Below are positions 52,701-62,960 of a DNA stretch of 64,000 bases, piece by piece. Within the stretch, counting starts at the first letter, position 1, and every line of letters begins with the position of its first letter. The DNA is from Prorocentrum cordatum (Eukaryota > Sar > Dinophyceae > Prorocentrales > Prorocentraceae): assembly GCA_963575745.1 (NCBI GenBank), contig CAUYUJ010015849.1, forward strand, positions 669,688 through 733,687, written 5' to 3'. Both the position numbers and the translations under genes were made by a program. The notes under the pieces were generated by a model, which was not told where the DNA came from, made no database searches, and was given only the letters and a program-made list of their open reading frames with translations.

Positions 52701-55280
52701 ACGATTGGGAGGCGGAAACTACGACCCTTCGACGGTTGCGAGTGGACCCAGCACGCGTTGACCCCCGCATGCTGGGGCTGCGCCCTGAACATGGGCAGAC
52801 GTAGGGGGCCAGCCGCCCTCAAAGGTGCGGCAGCATACTCTTCCGCCTCCCGCTTCTCCTCGTGCCGTTCCTCGGACACGTGGTGTCAACGCCACACTTG
52901 TGGATAGGTAAACGCGAGCGCCAGACGTTCGAAACCAAACTGTCCCAGGCCCGGGCGTCCAACGCAGCCTCGAATCGGGATAGGGCTTCAGTCAGACGGC
53001 CGCGATGGGTCCTTCCATTCCCAGGTATATCGCCTTGATCTTCGTCAGGTGCGTCCTGAGGGCCCAGAGGGTCGCACTGCTCACCCAGATTACTCATGAT
53101 ATCCTACTGCATCCTCACTATCACCACCATCGCCGTCGTCCTCAACAGCAGCGTCTACAGCAACGTCTACACATCACCATATCCTGCTACACTCTCAATA
53201 ATCATAACAACGTCGACATCGGCATCAAATTCAACACCATCATTATTATCAGCACCGTCATGGTCATCACAACGACCACCAGTCCACCCCGAGCCTGCAC
53301 ATCCTCCTCATCTCATCCACTCCTCATCATCGTTGTCGTATTCATATCTCATCATCATGTTCCTAATCACCACCATCGTCACCATCACCACCACCACCAT
53401 TACCATCGCCGTCCCTCATCATAATTTACAACTCATCACAATCACCGCCATCAACATCGTCACCACCGCACCCATCACCATCACCATCACCGTCGTGATC
53501 ACCAACATCTGCTCCTCCACCTCCTCCTCCGATCGTCAACTAGGTCTCTGGAACACAAGGCACAGCGCAACCGCGCACACACACACAAACACACTTTCGT
53601 TTGCCAGCGAAAGAGAAAGATTGTGGCAGAGATAGAAACACACGACACGACCGACGAACGAACGACGGACGACAGAGGACGACACACACAGACAGGCAAG
53701 CACGGAGACCAAGGCAAACATTTGTAGGAACGCGACGCCCCCCCTTCCTGACCCGCCTTTCGTCGGGCGCACGCTTACATGGATCCCCTAATCCATGTTA
53801 GCGTGCGCCCGACGAAGAGGGCAAGGAAGGGGGCGCGTGGGGGTCAGACCCACGGATCGGGTCGGGTCCCTCCGAGTGCCTCCCGATTTAGAGGCGGAGC
53901 GAACCCACTCAGTATGGACACAGGACCCATTGCAAATCCACGTGCCCTTATCCACGCCAGCGCTCCCTCGATTTCAGGTCGGACGCAAGGGGGGGATAGG
54001 AAAGAGGCCTTATCGAATCAGCTTATGTGGCTGGTTTCCCCATGCCTCCTGGTACTGGGGGCGGCCATCCATCCAAAAAGCCAGTCGTGGGGCCGAAATC
54101 GGCTGCATGTAGCCCCGTTCCCGTCGTCCGATCCGGTACCTGATCTTCTCCGTCCACAGAGTTCACACATAGTGACAATGGACATGAATTAAAAAAGCAA
54201 GAGAAGGGGAGACGAGCAGAGTCTGCAACTCAACCCCATCCATCTCGTCCAGTTCACCTCCACCGCCCTCCCCCCTCCCCTCCCCCTCCTGCTCCATCCG
54301 TTTTTTCCCCTGCACGTCGCACCCCCCTGTCGCACCACAAAGCGTGTCGTTTGGGCGGGGTGGGCGTTTCACCAGAGGCTTGTGGATGCCATTACAATGG
54401 GCACTCTAACCATCCTATCATTTGATAAAACAGGTGTTTACAATGTGTAAAACATGATCTAAGAAGGTTTCAAACATATGTTGACATATCTTGAAGCATG
54501 TGTGACACATGCCCTAGACATCTGGAAATTATTTGGCAACATGCTTCCTCTAATCGACTTTCACAACCGGAGGGCTCCTCGCGACGTGCACCGTTCAGGG
54601 GGACGTAAGACCTGGGTACATGGGACTCGGAAATCCCCGACGAGGTCGTCAAAAAAATGACGAGGCCGAGCCTGCATTTTGACGAGGCCTCCCGCTGCAG
54701 ACATCCCACGAAACTCCTCCTCGTCAAAATCCGAGGCGCGGTCGTCAAAAAACGATGGCGAACCCGAGTCCTGGCAAACCTGGGTCTTGCGCTCCCCCGA
54801 ACCGTAGAAGCGTGGAGCAGGGGGCCATGACGTCTGGGGCGACTCCGAGGGCCCTCGCCACGATGTCCGCCGCGACTCGGCCTCCCCCCCCGCTTCCTGC
54901 TCGACCCTCCTCCACCCTCCTCCCCTCCTCGAACCTCCCTTTTCCCCCTCCTCGACGTCCCGCTATCCTCCCCCTCCTCGACCTCGACACCTCCTCCCTG
55001 GGGAAGGCAGAAGCTACCGCTACCGCTACTCCACAGATCTCTCCCGCGGTGCGTTATGACGTCATGACCAAACATCCGAAGCGAATCCAGCCGTGGATGG
55101 GCAGCGGAATCGGAGCCTTTTCCTCCACGACCTCGACCCCCCTTCGAACCCTTCCTCGACCTCACGTGGTCGAAGCCGAGCTCTCCAGGCTGGGCGTTTG
55201 ACTCGTCGGGCTGTAGCCCCTTTCACTACCTATGAATCCTGTTGTCACTGATACCCAAGAGTTCCCAGAACAGCCCCTCC
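52701..55280. other. No gene; CAT/CAC-rich and GTCGTCAAAAAA words
   Basis: CAC/CAT-rich sequence spans 53100-53500. GCGTGCGCCCGACGAA at 53802 is the complement of TTCGTCGGGCGCACGC at 53759, an inverted repeat separated by 27 bases around ATGGATCCCCTAATCCAT. GAGG(T/C)CGTCAAAAAA-type words recur at 54642-54752. Confidence 0.5.
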
Positions 55281-55283
55281 GTA

Positions 55284-55460
55284 AGTGGCGACATCCGAAC
55301 CCTACCCCAACCAACCACCGAATCTCCTGAACCGATGGGAGGCTGGGGTAAGGTTCGGATCTCGCCACGTGTTCAACGCATTCCGAGCCCCACCCCCGCC
55401 GCCCATCGAGTTGCCTGAAGCGTTAATCGGCGAGGGTAGGGTTTGGATTACGCGGCCGAC
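55284..55460. repeat. Inverted repeat with GGTAGGGTTCGGAT arms
   Basis: GGCGACATCCGAACCCTACC near 55282 is largely complementary to GGTAAGGTTCGGATCTCGCC near 55347. A third related word, GAGGGTAGGGTTTGGATTACG, stands near 55432. Confidence 0.65.
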
Positions 55461-55624
55461 CTGTTCGAACCTGCACTCCGCCACACAAAAAGAACACAGA
55501 CTACCTCCAATGGATGGTCCCCAGGCCTCAGGGGAGGGTGGCGGTGTAGGAATGACCACTGAGAGCCAGCGACTTTGTACACCGCCACCCTCCCTGGAGG
55601 TACACGCAAAATCGTCGTCGGAAT

Positions 55625-56060
55625 GGATGAGGAGGAGGAGGAAACGCAGGAGGAGGAGGAGGAGGAGGAGGAGGAGGGAGGAGGAAGAGGAGGAGGAGAG
55701 GAGGAGGAGGAGGGAGGTGCAGGAGGAGAAGGAGGCGAAGGAGGAGGAGGAGGAGGAGGAGGGAGGAGGGAGGAGGGAGGGGAGTAGGAGGAGGAGGAGC
55801 AGGAGGAGCAGGAGGAGGAGGAGGAGGAGGAGGAGGAGGAGGAGGAGAGAGAGGAGGGAGGAGGAGGAGGAGGAGGAGAAGAGGAGGAGGAAGAAGAAGA
55901 GGGAGAGGAGGAGGAGGAGGAGGAGGAGGACAAGGAGGAGGAGGAGAGGAGGAGGAGGAGGAGGACAGGAGGGGGGAGGAGGAGGAGAGGAGGAGGAGGG
56001 AGGAGGAGGGAGGAGGAGGAGGAGGAGAAGGAGGAAGAGGAAGAGGAGGAGGAGGAGGTG
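55625..56060. repeat. (GGA)n polypurine tract
   Basis: About 430 bases of GGA triplets with GAA and GCA interruptions. Opposite frames are Pro/Ser/Leu-rich artefacts. Confidence 0.95.
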
Positions 56061-57049
56061 TGTCTGTGAATCTATTTTCGTGGCGTATGCTCGACCCTGG
56101 CGGCGGCGGCCAGCGTCCCGCCCGCCGCGGGCCCACCGGCATGGGGGCCGTCGGGCAGCTTGGGGGGCAGCGCGACGCCGCGCTGCCGGGCGGCCCGGCT
56201 GCGCGGTGTTCGGGGGGGGGAGGGGCGAGGAGAGGGGGAGCGGAAGTTTCGAGGTCTGAGGTCTGAGGTCTGAGGTTCGGCTTCGAGGCTCGAGGTCCTT
56301 CCTCCACGTCCCCCTCCACATCAGGGGAAGAGGAGGAGGAGGAGGAGGAGGAGGAGGAGGAAAAGGAGGAGGGGGAGGAGGGGGAGGAGGTGGAGAAGGA
56401 GGAGGGGGCGGAGGCGGAGGCGGAGGCGGAGAGGGAGAAGGCTCGACGTTCGAATTGTTCGGGCGTGTCCGTTGGTTCTCGGCTGCTTTCCGGCCTTGGG
56501 ACGCCTTCCGGCGGCTGCGCCTCGCCGAGAGTGTTCCTGGGGTGCCCAGATCGTCCCGAGCGGCCACGAGATGTTTAAGTTATGACCCGAGAACCGCCGG
56601 GAGGCTCAGGAGGGGCAGAAGAACACCCCCAACCCCACCTGGCCGTCTCATGTCTCTGCGGACTCCAGCGCAAGAGTGCTTGCATGGGGGGGTACGTGGC
56701 TCCGTGGCGACGCCAGAGAGGACGCCAGGGCTCCGCACAAGTGGGGACTCTCTGGCGCGCCTCTTCGGCCCCCCTCGCTGCTTGAAGAGGCGGCGGTGCG
56801 GGGGGGGGACGTCATGCGGGCCACCTTGCCCAAGTCTGAGGTGCAACGCCCTCGAGGAGGGGCCTCCGAAATGGGGTCCGCGCACATTCGGTCGGGGGGC
56901 CGCCCCCGCTTCGCCGCCGATGTACCTGCAATGCGGCGCGATCTTCCGACCCCATCTATCTGGGCCTCATCTGGGAGCCCCAACATGCACGCTTTCCCCC
57001 GGGACCGTAGGCGACCCCGATGATGAGAGGAGTAGGAAGGAAGAAGGAG
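56061..57049. other. No gene; GGA tract and 9-bp GAGGTCTGA repeats
   Basis: GAGGTCTGA is repeated three times near 56250-56276, and (GGA)n spans about 56328-56430. No supported gene. Confidence 0.45.
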
Positions 57050-57600
57050 GAGGAGGAGGAGGAGAGGGAGTAGGAGGCGGAGGTGGAGGAGGAGGAGGAG
57101 GGAGAGAGGAGGCGGAGGTGGAGGAGGAGGAGGAGGAGGGAGAGGGAGAGAGAGGAGGAGGAGAGGAGGAGGAGGAGGAGGAGGAGGGAGGAGGGAGGAG
57201 GAGAGGAGGAGGAGGAGGGGGAGGGGGGGGAGAGAGGAGGAGGACGGGTCGCCTAAGCCCTTCGGAGATACCCTCCACCTCAACAGAATGAGGACGAAAA
57301 CTGGCGGCGGCGCCGGCGGCGTCGGCGATGCATCGGTGACGTCGCGGAGAGAATCGGCCTCTACATTGAGCCGTGTCGCCGATGCATCGGCGATGCGGCG
57401 CAGTCCTCCGACCCCATCTGCTCCTCCTCCTCCTCCTCCTCCTCCTCCTCCTCCTCCTCCTCCTCCTCCTTCTTGTCTCTCCTTGTCTCTCCTCGTTTCT
57501 CCTCGTCTCTCCTCGTCTCGCCTCCTATTCCTCCTCCTCCTCCTCCTCCTCCTCCTCCTCCTCTTCCTCCTCCTCCTCCTCCACCTTCAATATAAACGTG
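57050..57600. repeat. GGA tract facing CTC tract (inverted simple repeats)
   Basis: (GGA)n at 57050-57245 and (CTC)n at 57418-57590 with a ~170-base spacer that includes GATGCATCGG words (57327, 57381). This is the third such arrangement in the window. Confidence 0.85.
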
Positions 57601-57774
57601 TGGCGCTCCGCGCGGAATTCTTGGATCTGGCGCGCGAAGCGCGAAGAGCGCCAGGGGCGGAGCTCCGAAAGGTTATGTTTCTGGCGCTGTTTCTTCTTCG
57701 ACACTCGGGCGGCCTGGATGGCATCAGGTCGAACCGACTCGCGGCCCTGTCAGCAGAGACGGCCCCAGTGAAGG

Positions 57775-57970
57775 CCTCCTCCACCTCCTCCTCCACCACC
57801 TCCTCCTCCTCCTCCTCCTCCTCCTCCTCCCCCGGGCGACCCTGACTCCTCGATCCTCCTCGTCGATCCCTCCTGCTCCTCGATCCTCCTCCTCCTCCTC
57901 CTCCAACTCCCCCTCCACCTCCTCCTCCTCCTCCTCCTCCTCCTCCATTTCCTCCTCCTCGATCCTCCTC
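57775..57970. repeat. (CTC)n with GATCCTCCT interruptions
   Basis: CTC runs broken by CTCGATCCTCCT. The phrase CCCCGGGCGACCCTG occurs at 57830 and 57971, suggesting a ~141-bp duplication. Confidence 0.8.
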
Positions 57971-58145
57971 CCCCGGGCGACCCTGCCAGCAAGGATGGGC
58001 CCGGTGAAGGGGGAGAGGGCGGCGCGCCCGCCCGCCGGCGGGCGGCGCGGCCCGCCCGGAGGCAGCGGCGCAGCGAGGCGGCGTGCGGGCTGTGCTGCGG
58101 TGGTGGCACTTTCTGTTGTTGCTCTCCGAGGGCCCTCGAGAGTTA

Positions 58146-58302
58146 GGCTGGGCCTGTCCCCCTACCAAAGGGATCTTGGACGACAATCTAAACATACGCG
58201 AAACATGCCCCCCAAATGCTAAAACATATACCAAAAAAAATCGTCCCCATACTATTTTCTGACTAGTTTTGAACATTCCCCCTGTAGAGGGATAGGCCCG
58301 AC
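58146..58302 (+). mobile_element. MITE-like element family M2, copy 2
   Basis: A 157-base element. The left end GGGCCTGTCCCCCTAC and right end GTAGAGGGATAGGCCCGAC are inverted repeats. The body shares ATGCCCCCCAAAT, AATCGTCCCCATA and TTTTGAACATTCC with the other copies. Confidence 0.75.
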
Positions 58303-58315
58303 TTCACCCGAGAGG

Positions 58316-58825
58316 CCCCGTGCGAGCACAGAGGAAGTCTTCCTGCGGCTCCCGCGCTGGCCGCCCTCGTGAGCCGCCGCCCGCTCGCCCGCCCGCTCGC
58401 CCCTCGCCGCCAAGGCCCCTGGCCCGCGCCTCCGACGGGTCAACGAGCCCAGGGTGGCCATCGCTCGGATGTCCATTCCCTGTGCCTTTTCTCGGTTCCG
58501 TGCGTGGCTTCTTCGCCAGAGGATCACGGATACTCCTGGATGGCCCTCGCCGAAGGAAACCTGCACACGTGATGCCGGGCTCCGCGAGGGCCCCGAGGAG
58601 GCCCGGTGCGTGCACCGGAACTCTCTTCCTGCGGTTCCCCCGCACCGGCCGCCCTCGTGGGCCGCCGCCCGCTCGCCCGCCCGCTCGCCCCTCGCCGCCG
58701 GGACCCCCCGGCCCGCGCCTCCGACGGGTCAGCGAGCCCAGAAACGCGAGCCACAACTTCCAGGGTGGCCATCGCTCGGACGTCCATTCCCTGTGCCTTT
58801 TTCGGTTTCGTGCGTGGCTTGTTCC
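58316..58825 (+). repeat. Tandem duplication, offset 286 bases
   Basis: CTTCCTGCGG...CCGCCCGCTCGCCCGCCCGC...CGCGCCTCCGACGGGTCA...GTCCATTCCCTGTGCC occurs in the same order at 58316-58525 and 58602-58825. The second copy has a ~25-base insertion (GAAACGCGAGCCACAACTTC). Confidence 0.85.
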
Positions 58826-58969
58826 CAGGATGTGTTCTGACATGTTCTGCACGATGTATGAAATCTAGAATTAATTGATACACATATCATTGCATATTGA
58901 ATTAACTGGAAATCCCTCATCGGACAGGAAATCCTTCAGGGTCTGAACCCGCTGGGCACGTTCCCTATC

Positions 58970-59168
58970 GAGTGCCCCCGCCGTGCAGAGACTGACGGCA
59001 GTTCCTGCTCATGCTGAGCAGGATTCGCGGTCCGCGTCGCCGCGGAAGCTGTCCATTTGGGGCAGAAGGCCGCCTGCCCAGCAGCGGCCGCTGCCGGTTT
59101 CTGACAACAGCTGTTGTTGAGCATCGTACCCATTTAGTCCGTAGCCATTTCGGGCGTCCAGAGTCTGG
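58970..59168 (-). repeat. Dispersed ~190-bp repeat R190, copy 2 (inverted)
   Basis: Reverse-orientation partner of 48610-48795, about 70-80 percent alike by eye. It contains CCGTAGCCATTT by chance; the other copy lacks it. Confidence 0.7.
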
Positions 59169-59230
59169 ACGAGGCTCACACTTCTCCCTCTCTGCTGGAT
59201 TCTTCGCTGCCTTCAACCAACTCGGCTCAG

Positions 59231-59385
59231 GTCGGGCATGTCCCCCTACAGGCAGCTTTTGGAGGACAAATGAAACAAAATACCACCAGCATGCCCCAAT
59301 ATACTCAAAACATCATCCGAAAATCGTCCCCATATTAATTGTCTACTGATTTTGGATATTCCTCCTGTAGAGGGACGCGCCCGAC
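59231..59385 (+). mobile_element. MITE-like element family M2, copy 3
   Basis: A 155-base element with clear terminal inverted repeats: left GTCGGGCATGTCCCCCTACA, right TGTAGAGGGACGCGCCCGAC, 3 mismatches over 22 bases. TTAA follows the right end, and the same bases precede the left end of copy 1. No coding capacity. Confidence 0.8.
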
Positions 59386-60124
59386 TTAACATTAGGCCCA
59401 ACAGGCTTGCACACCTCGTGGGAAGCTCACGGCGGGAGGCTTGTCTGGTACTCTTCGCACCCTCCGAGGGGCCTCGCCGGGCCCCAGGGCCCTCAAGACG
59501 CGACTCGGGATCACGACGTCGGAGGTCTGGGAGAACAGGGGAGGGGAGGAGCGGCGGGGAATGGAGGGAGGGGTGGGGGGGGGGGGGATGGAGAGAGCGG
59601 GGGAGTAGAGAGGAGGAGGGGGGGAAAATAGAGGGAGAGGCGGGGAGGATGGAAGGAGAGGCGCAGGGTGAGAGAGAAGCGGAGAGGTGGAGGAGCCAGA
59701 GGCGAAGGAGGGGAGGGAGGGGAAGGAGGAGGAGAGGTGGGGGGGAGCGGGACGGGCTCAGTGTGCACGCAGAGCCAAGGGCGAAGGAGGGGAGGGAGGG
59801 GCATGCGGGTGGAGCGGCAGGAAGTTTGGAGACGGGGGGGGGGCAGAGGGGGGAGGGGGAGAGGATGAGGTAGGGGTGGATTGATACGTCCGATACGGGC
59901 ACGGGACAGGTGAATACGATGCCCACGAGCAAGCGTCGTCCAGGGCCATGGCGAAGGCGGGCGTGCTGCTCGTCGTGTGCAGGCGACGCGGCGAACGCGG
60001 AGGAGCTGCAGGGCAGGGCGCACCGCCCGAACCCCTGCGCCTCAGCGAGCCACGACGCGACCGAGCGGAGCGCTGCCGCCTCACAGGGCGGGGAGGCGCC
60101 GTGGGGCACCTCGCGGTGCTGCCA
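59386..60124. other. No gene; GGAGG-rich tract
   Basis: 59530-59880 is GGGGAGG-rich on the plus strand. Frames on both strands are compositional. Confidence 0.45.
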
Positions 60125-60356
60125 TTTGAGCAGGGACCGACCGTCCCGACATTCCTACAGTCCTACGACGCATTTTCTTAGACCCCAAAGTGTTCTAAGA
60201 ACGAAAGCAAGGTTCTTAGAACATAAACCTGATGCGCTAAAACAAGACAGTCCCTGCCAGCAACGTTCTAAGAACATTTCGTGGAAACCACAAACGGTTC
60301 CTAGAACATTGTTTGGTCGGGCTAAAGGCGAGCCAGGACGCTTCGCCACTGCTTGA
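60125..60356 (+). mobile_element. MITE-like element family M1, copy 4
   Basis: Head TTGAGCAGGGACCGACCGTC and tail GGACGCTTCGCCACTGCTTGA. The reverse complement of the tail aligns to the head over about 25 bases (18 matches), showing terminal inverted repeats. Internally it holds GTTCTAAGAAC and GTTCTTAGAAC palindromic words. Confidence 0.75.
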
Positions 60357-60742
60357 GTCGTGACATCGACGCTGGGGATTGAGCTGACGTGCGTGCAGCC
60401 TTGGGCGCGGCCTACTGCTGCTGCTGCCTCACTCCCCGCCAGCGGGGCCCGGCCGCGCCGGCGTGACCCTCGCCCCTCCCCCTCCTCTGCGGCCGCCCCC
60501 CGTGGTGGCTGCAGTGGGGGTGCCGACCTAAGGAACCCCTAAACTTCTGCTGTTCCCACCCTACTCAAGGACCACATCCCAAAAATAATTTCGAGCACCC
60601 CGAAAAGTGTCGAAAGAGTGAGGAAACAGTGTTAAAGAGTGTCTCCCAGATCCCGACGCGTGAAAACCACGGAATTTCGGTGTTTTTCTTGGTGTTCCAA
60701 ATTCTTTCTGGTGGTCAAGCCTAAAGTAGGTTGGAACATCAG

Positions 60743-60905
60743 AAACCTCAACAAGGAACGAGGCCTTTTTCCAATAAGTTAAACTTCGGTTCCCCAATGG
60801 AAAACCTCAGGAAAGCCTCGGGCAAACTGCGCAACAATTCAGGAGCACGCAGACCCTCCCCAGCGAAAAGGCTTCCTTCTTCGGCGCCCCGACTGCACTT
60901 CGCCT
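60743..60905 (+). repeat. Dispersed ~160-bp repeat, copy 2
   Basis: Matches 1930-2115 from AACAAGGAACGAGGCC through GCTTCCTTCTTCGGCGCCCC. Confidence 0.7.
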
Positions 60906-61475
60906 CAGCGGCGCCCCTGGTTAGCTCGCCTCGCCAGCACAGACGACCCATGCCGCAAGCTGCCGACGGAAAACGCGTCCACGGCCTCGGGTTCATGTCT
61001 GTCCAGGGGGGCGATTTGTGCCTGGAAAAGTCCAGCAAGCCGCCCAAAAGGCAGAACCCAGAACGCAGACGCGCGAGTCCGCCGGCCGGCGGGCCGGCAG
61101 GCCCCTCAGGGGCGGCGCGGGCGGACCGGAGCCCGGTCACAGGCATGTGAACTTCAAGAAGTCGCTCTCGAGGTCCGCCCAGAATTTGGGAGTTGTAGCA
61201 CTCTGTAGCCATGTGCTGGGTGTGATTCCAACCAAAGCCTTTTGCAGCAATTCTGTGATGTCGTCACTCCACCGATTTCGCTGCCCGCCGAGTCGGCGTC
61301 GTGCTGCCCGGGGGTCATGGATATCTGGTTCCCATGCCGCCGCCGCTGGGGCCCAGCTGTGGTGTGGTTGTGTAGCAACTCGCCCAGCCCATCTCCATAG
61401 CCCAAGAAGGCCAAGAACGTCAAGAGTCCCAAGCCGTTCGTCGGGCTACCGATCGTGTAGAGGCTCAGGGCGCTG

Positions 61476-62350
61476 ATGGTGGTGATTGATGAAGGCAAGA
61501 GACGGATCCAGGGCAAGGCCGTTACGACCCCCCCGGTCATCCAGAACCTGAAGGAGTTGTGTGCAACTTTTTCGGCATCACCGAGCACGCCTGCGGCACC
61601 ACCCACAAGTACTGAAATTGCGGGGAGTGGCTCGGGAACAGGTACCACCACAAAGTATCGGAAAATACGCGAGCCGTGGGGTCCAGCTACCTTGGGGGAA
61701 GCTCCAGCATATCTTCGAAGCGGAAGCTGTGCAGAGCCCCGTCGTGGTGCTGACGGCGACTGAGGCGGAATTCGGTCAGGCCAACCGTGTGTGCAAGGCC
61801 CTGGGCAACAGCGACAACATCACGACAACCTGCCTGGACAACAAAGCCAAGGAGACGGTGATAGTAGAGGGCCAAAAGGAGCCCATCAAAATGAAGGCAA
61901 CATTCGACTACAGCGGCGACAACGCGCCGAAGCAGACGACGCTGGCGACAGGCATGAAGGATGACGAGCCAATCCCCACGGACAAGCTCAGGATGCTCGA
62001 CTTACGAAATTATCACCGTGGTGGAGGACTACGTGGACGAGGTTCTGTATGCAAAAGTGGCGGAGGCCTCTGAGACTATCCCGGTTCTCGTCCTGGCCCC
62101 TTTGGCAGAGAAAGTGCTGAGGACGAAAGGAGACATCAAATACGAGAGCGAATGTACATGTGTGTTTGCTATTACAGCGGCGGTGGAGGCGGCCTTCAAG
62201 GCCATGGCCCCACCGAGTGGAGTCTTCGTTATGAGAGTGTGCCTCCTGGTCTGTGCCTCCTGGTCGAGAACAAGCGTGAGACTCTGGTGTACCGCCTCTC
62301 GGGGAGATCCCGACTGGGAACCGTCACCCAAGCAGGCTTGGCAACGGATC
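61476..62350 (+). pseudogene. Degenerate coding sequence in three frames, family unknown
   Basis: Protein-like text passes from frame to frame: DEGKRRIQGKAVTTPPVIQN (61491 on), then AVQSPVVVLTATEAEFGQAN...TTCLDNKAKETVIVEGQKEP (about 61670-62000), then TYEIITVVEDYVDEVLYAKV...PVLVLAPLAEKVLRTKG (about 62000-62130), then LCLLVENKRETLVYRL (about 62250-62300). The breaks suggest a decayed gene or transposon open reading frame. Introns could explain some of them. No family is recognised. Confidence 0.45.
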
Positions 62351-62799
62351 TAAGTTTCCACAACTGGTACGTCTCGAACCCTCCTGTCGTGGTGAGCCCC
62401 ATTGGGCCCTGCCGTGAACCCGGCGCCCAATTTGCGTTCTCTGCCAGGACGGTGTGTTCTGTGATCCCCGAGGCTTCTGCGACGACTGCTCTCATGTGAC
62501 GGCGTCCGAATATATCATGGCAAGCTCCCCCCGGGGGCCCCCCATTTCCCCCCGGTTCCCTCGTGCCAAGGCCGGCCTGTGGGTGGCAGGTACGGTGGTT
62601 CGGACTGACTGCAGCGATGTGGAGTTATCCTGGCAGCGCTGCTCTACGGTGCGCGCGCTCTGGTCCTTTTCATCTCGGTTCCTTGTCCTACTTCGGGCTT
62701 CAACCGTCTTGCCCTCAATGCAAGAATGACTGATGAATGAATGATGCGGATGCGGCGGGGGATGGGAGGCGGAAGAGGCGGAGAATGAGAAGGATGAGC

Positions 62800-62860
62800 A
62801 GTGAGAGGAGGAGGAGGAGGAGGAGGAGGAGGAGGAGGAGGAGGAGGAGGAGGAGGAGGG
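62800..62860. repeat. (GGA)n microsatellite
   Basis: A nearly pure GGA run. Confidence 0.95.
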
Positions 62861-62960
62861 GGAGTATCGAGTATCGAGCTATTCGACGTAGTCGAGTTTA
62901 CAAACTAAAGGCGGCTTCGCTGCTCAGCTTTGCTAAGAAGCTTTGGCCACTTCCCCTGCT

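Noticed and set aside
53096-53635. Thr/Ile/Ser-rich frame of 179 codons
   Set aside because: Built on CAT/CAC repeats and lacks any recognisable protein feature.
59145-59166. CCGTAGCCATTT, a partial spliced-leader match
   Set aside because: It departs from the leader right after (CGGGCG), and the related copy at 48610 has different bases there, so it is part of the R190 repeat.
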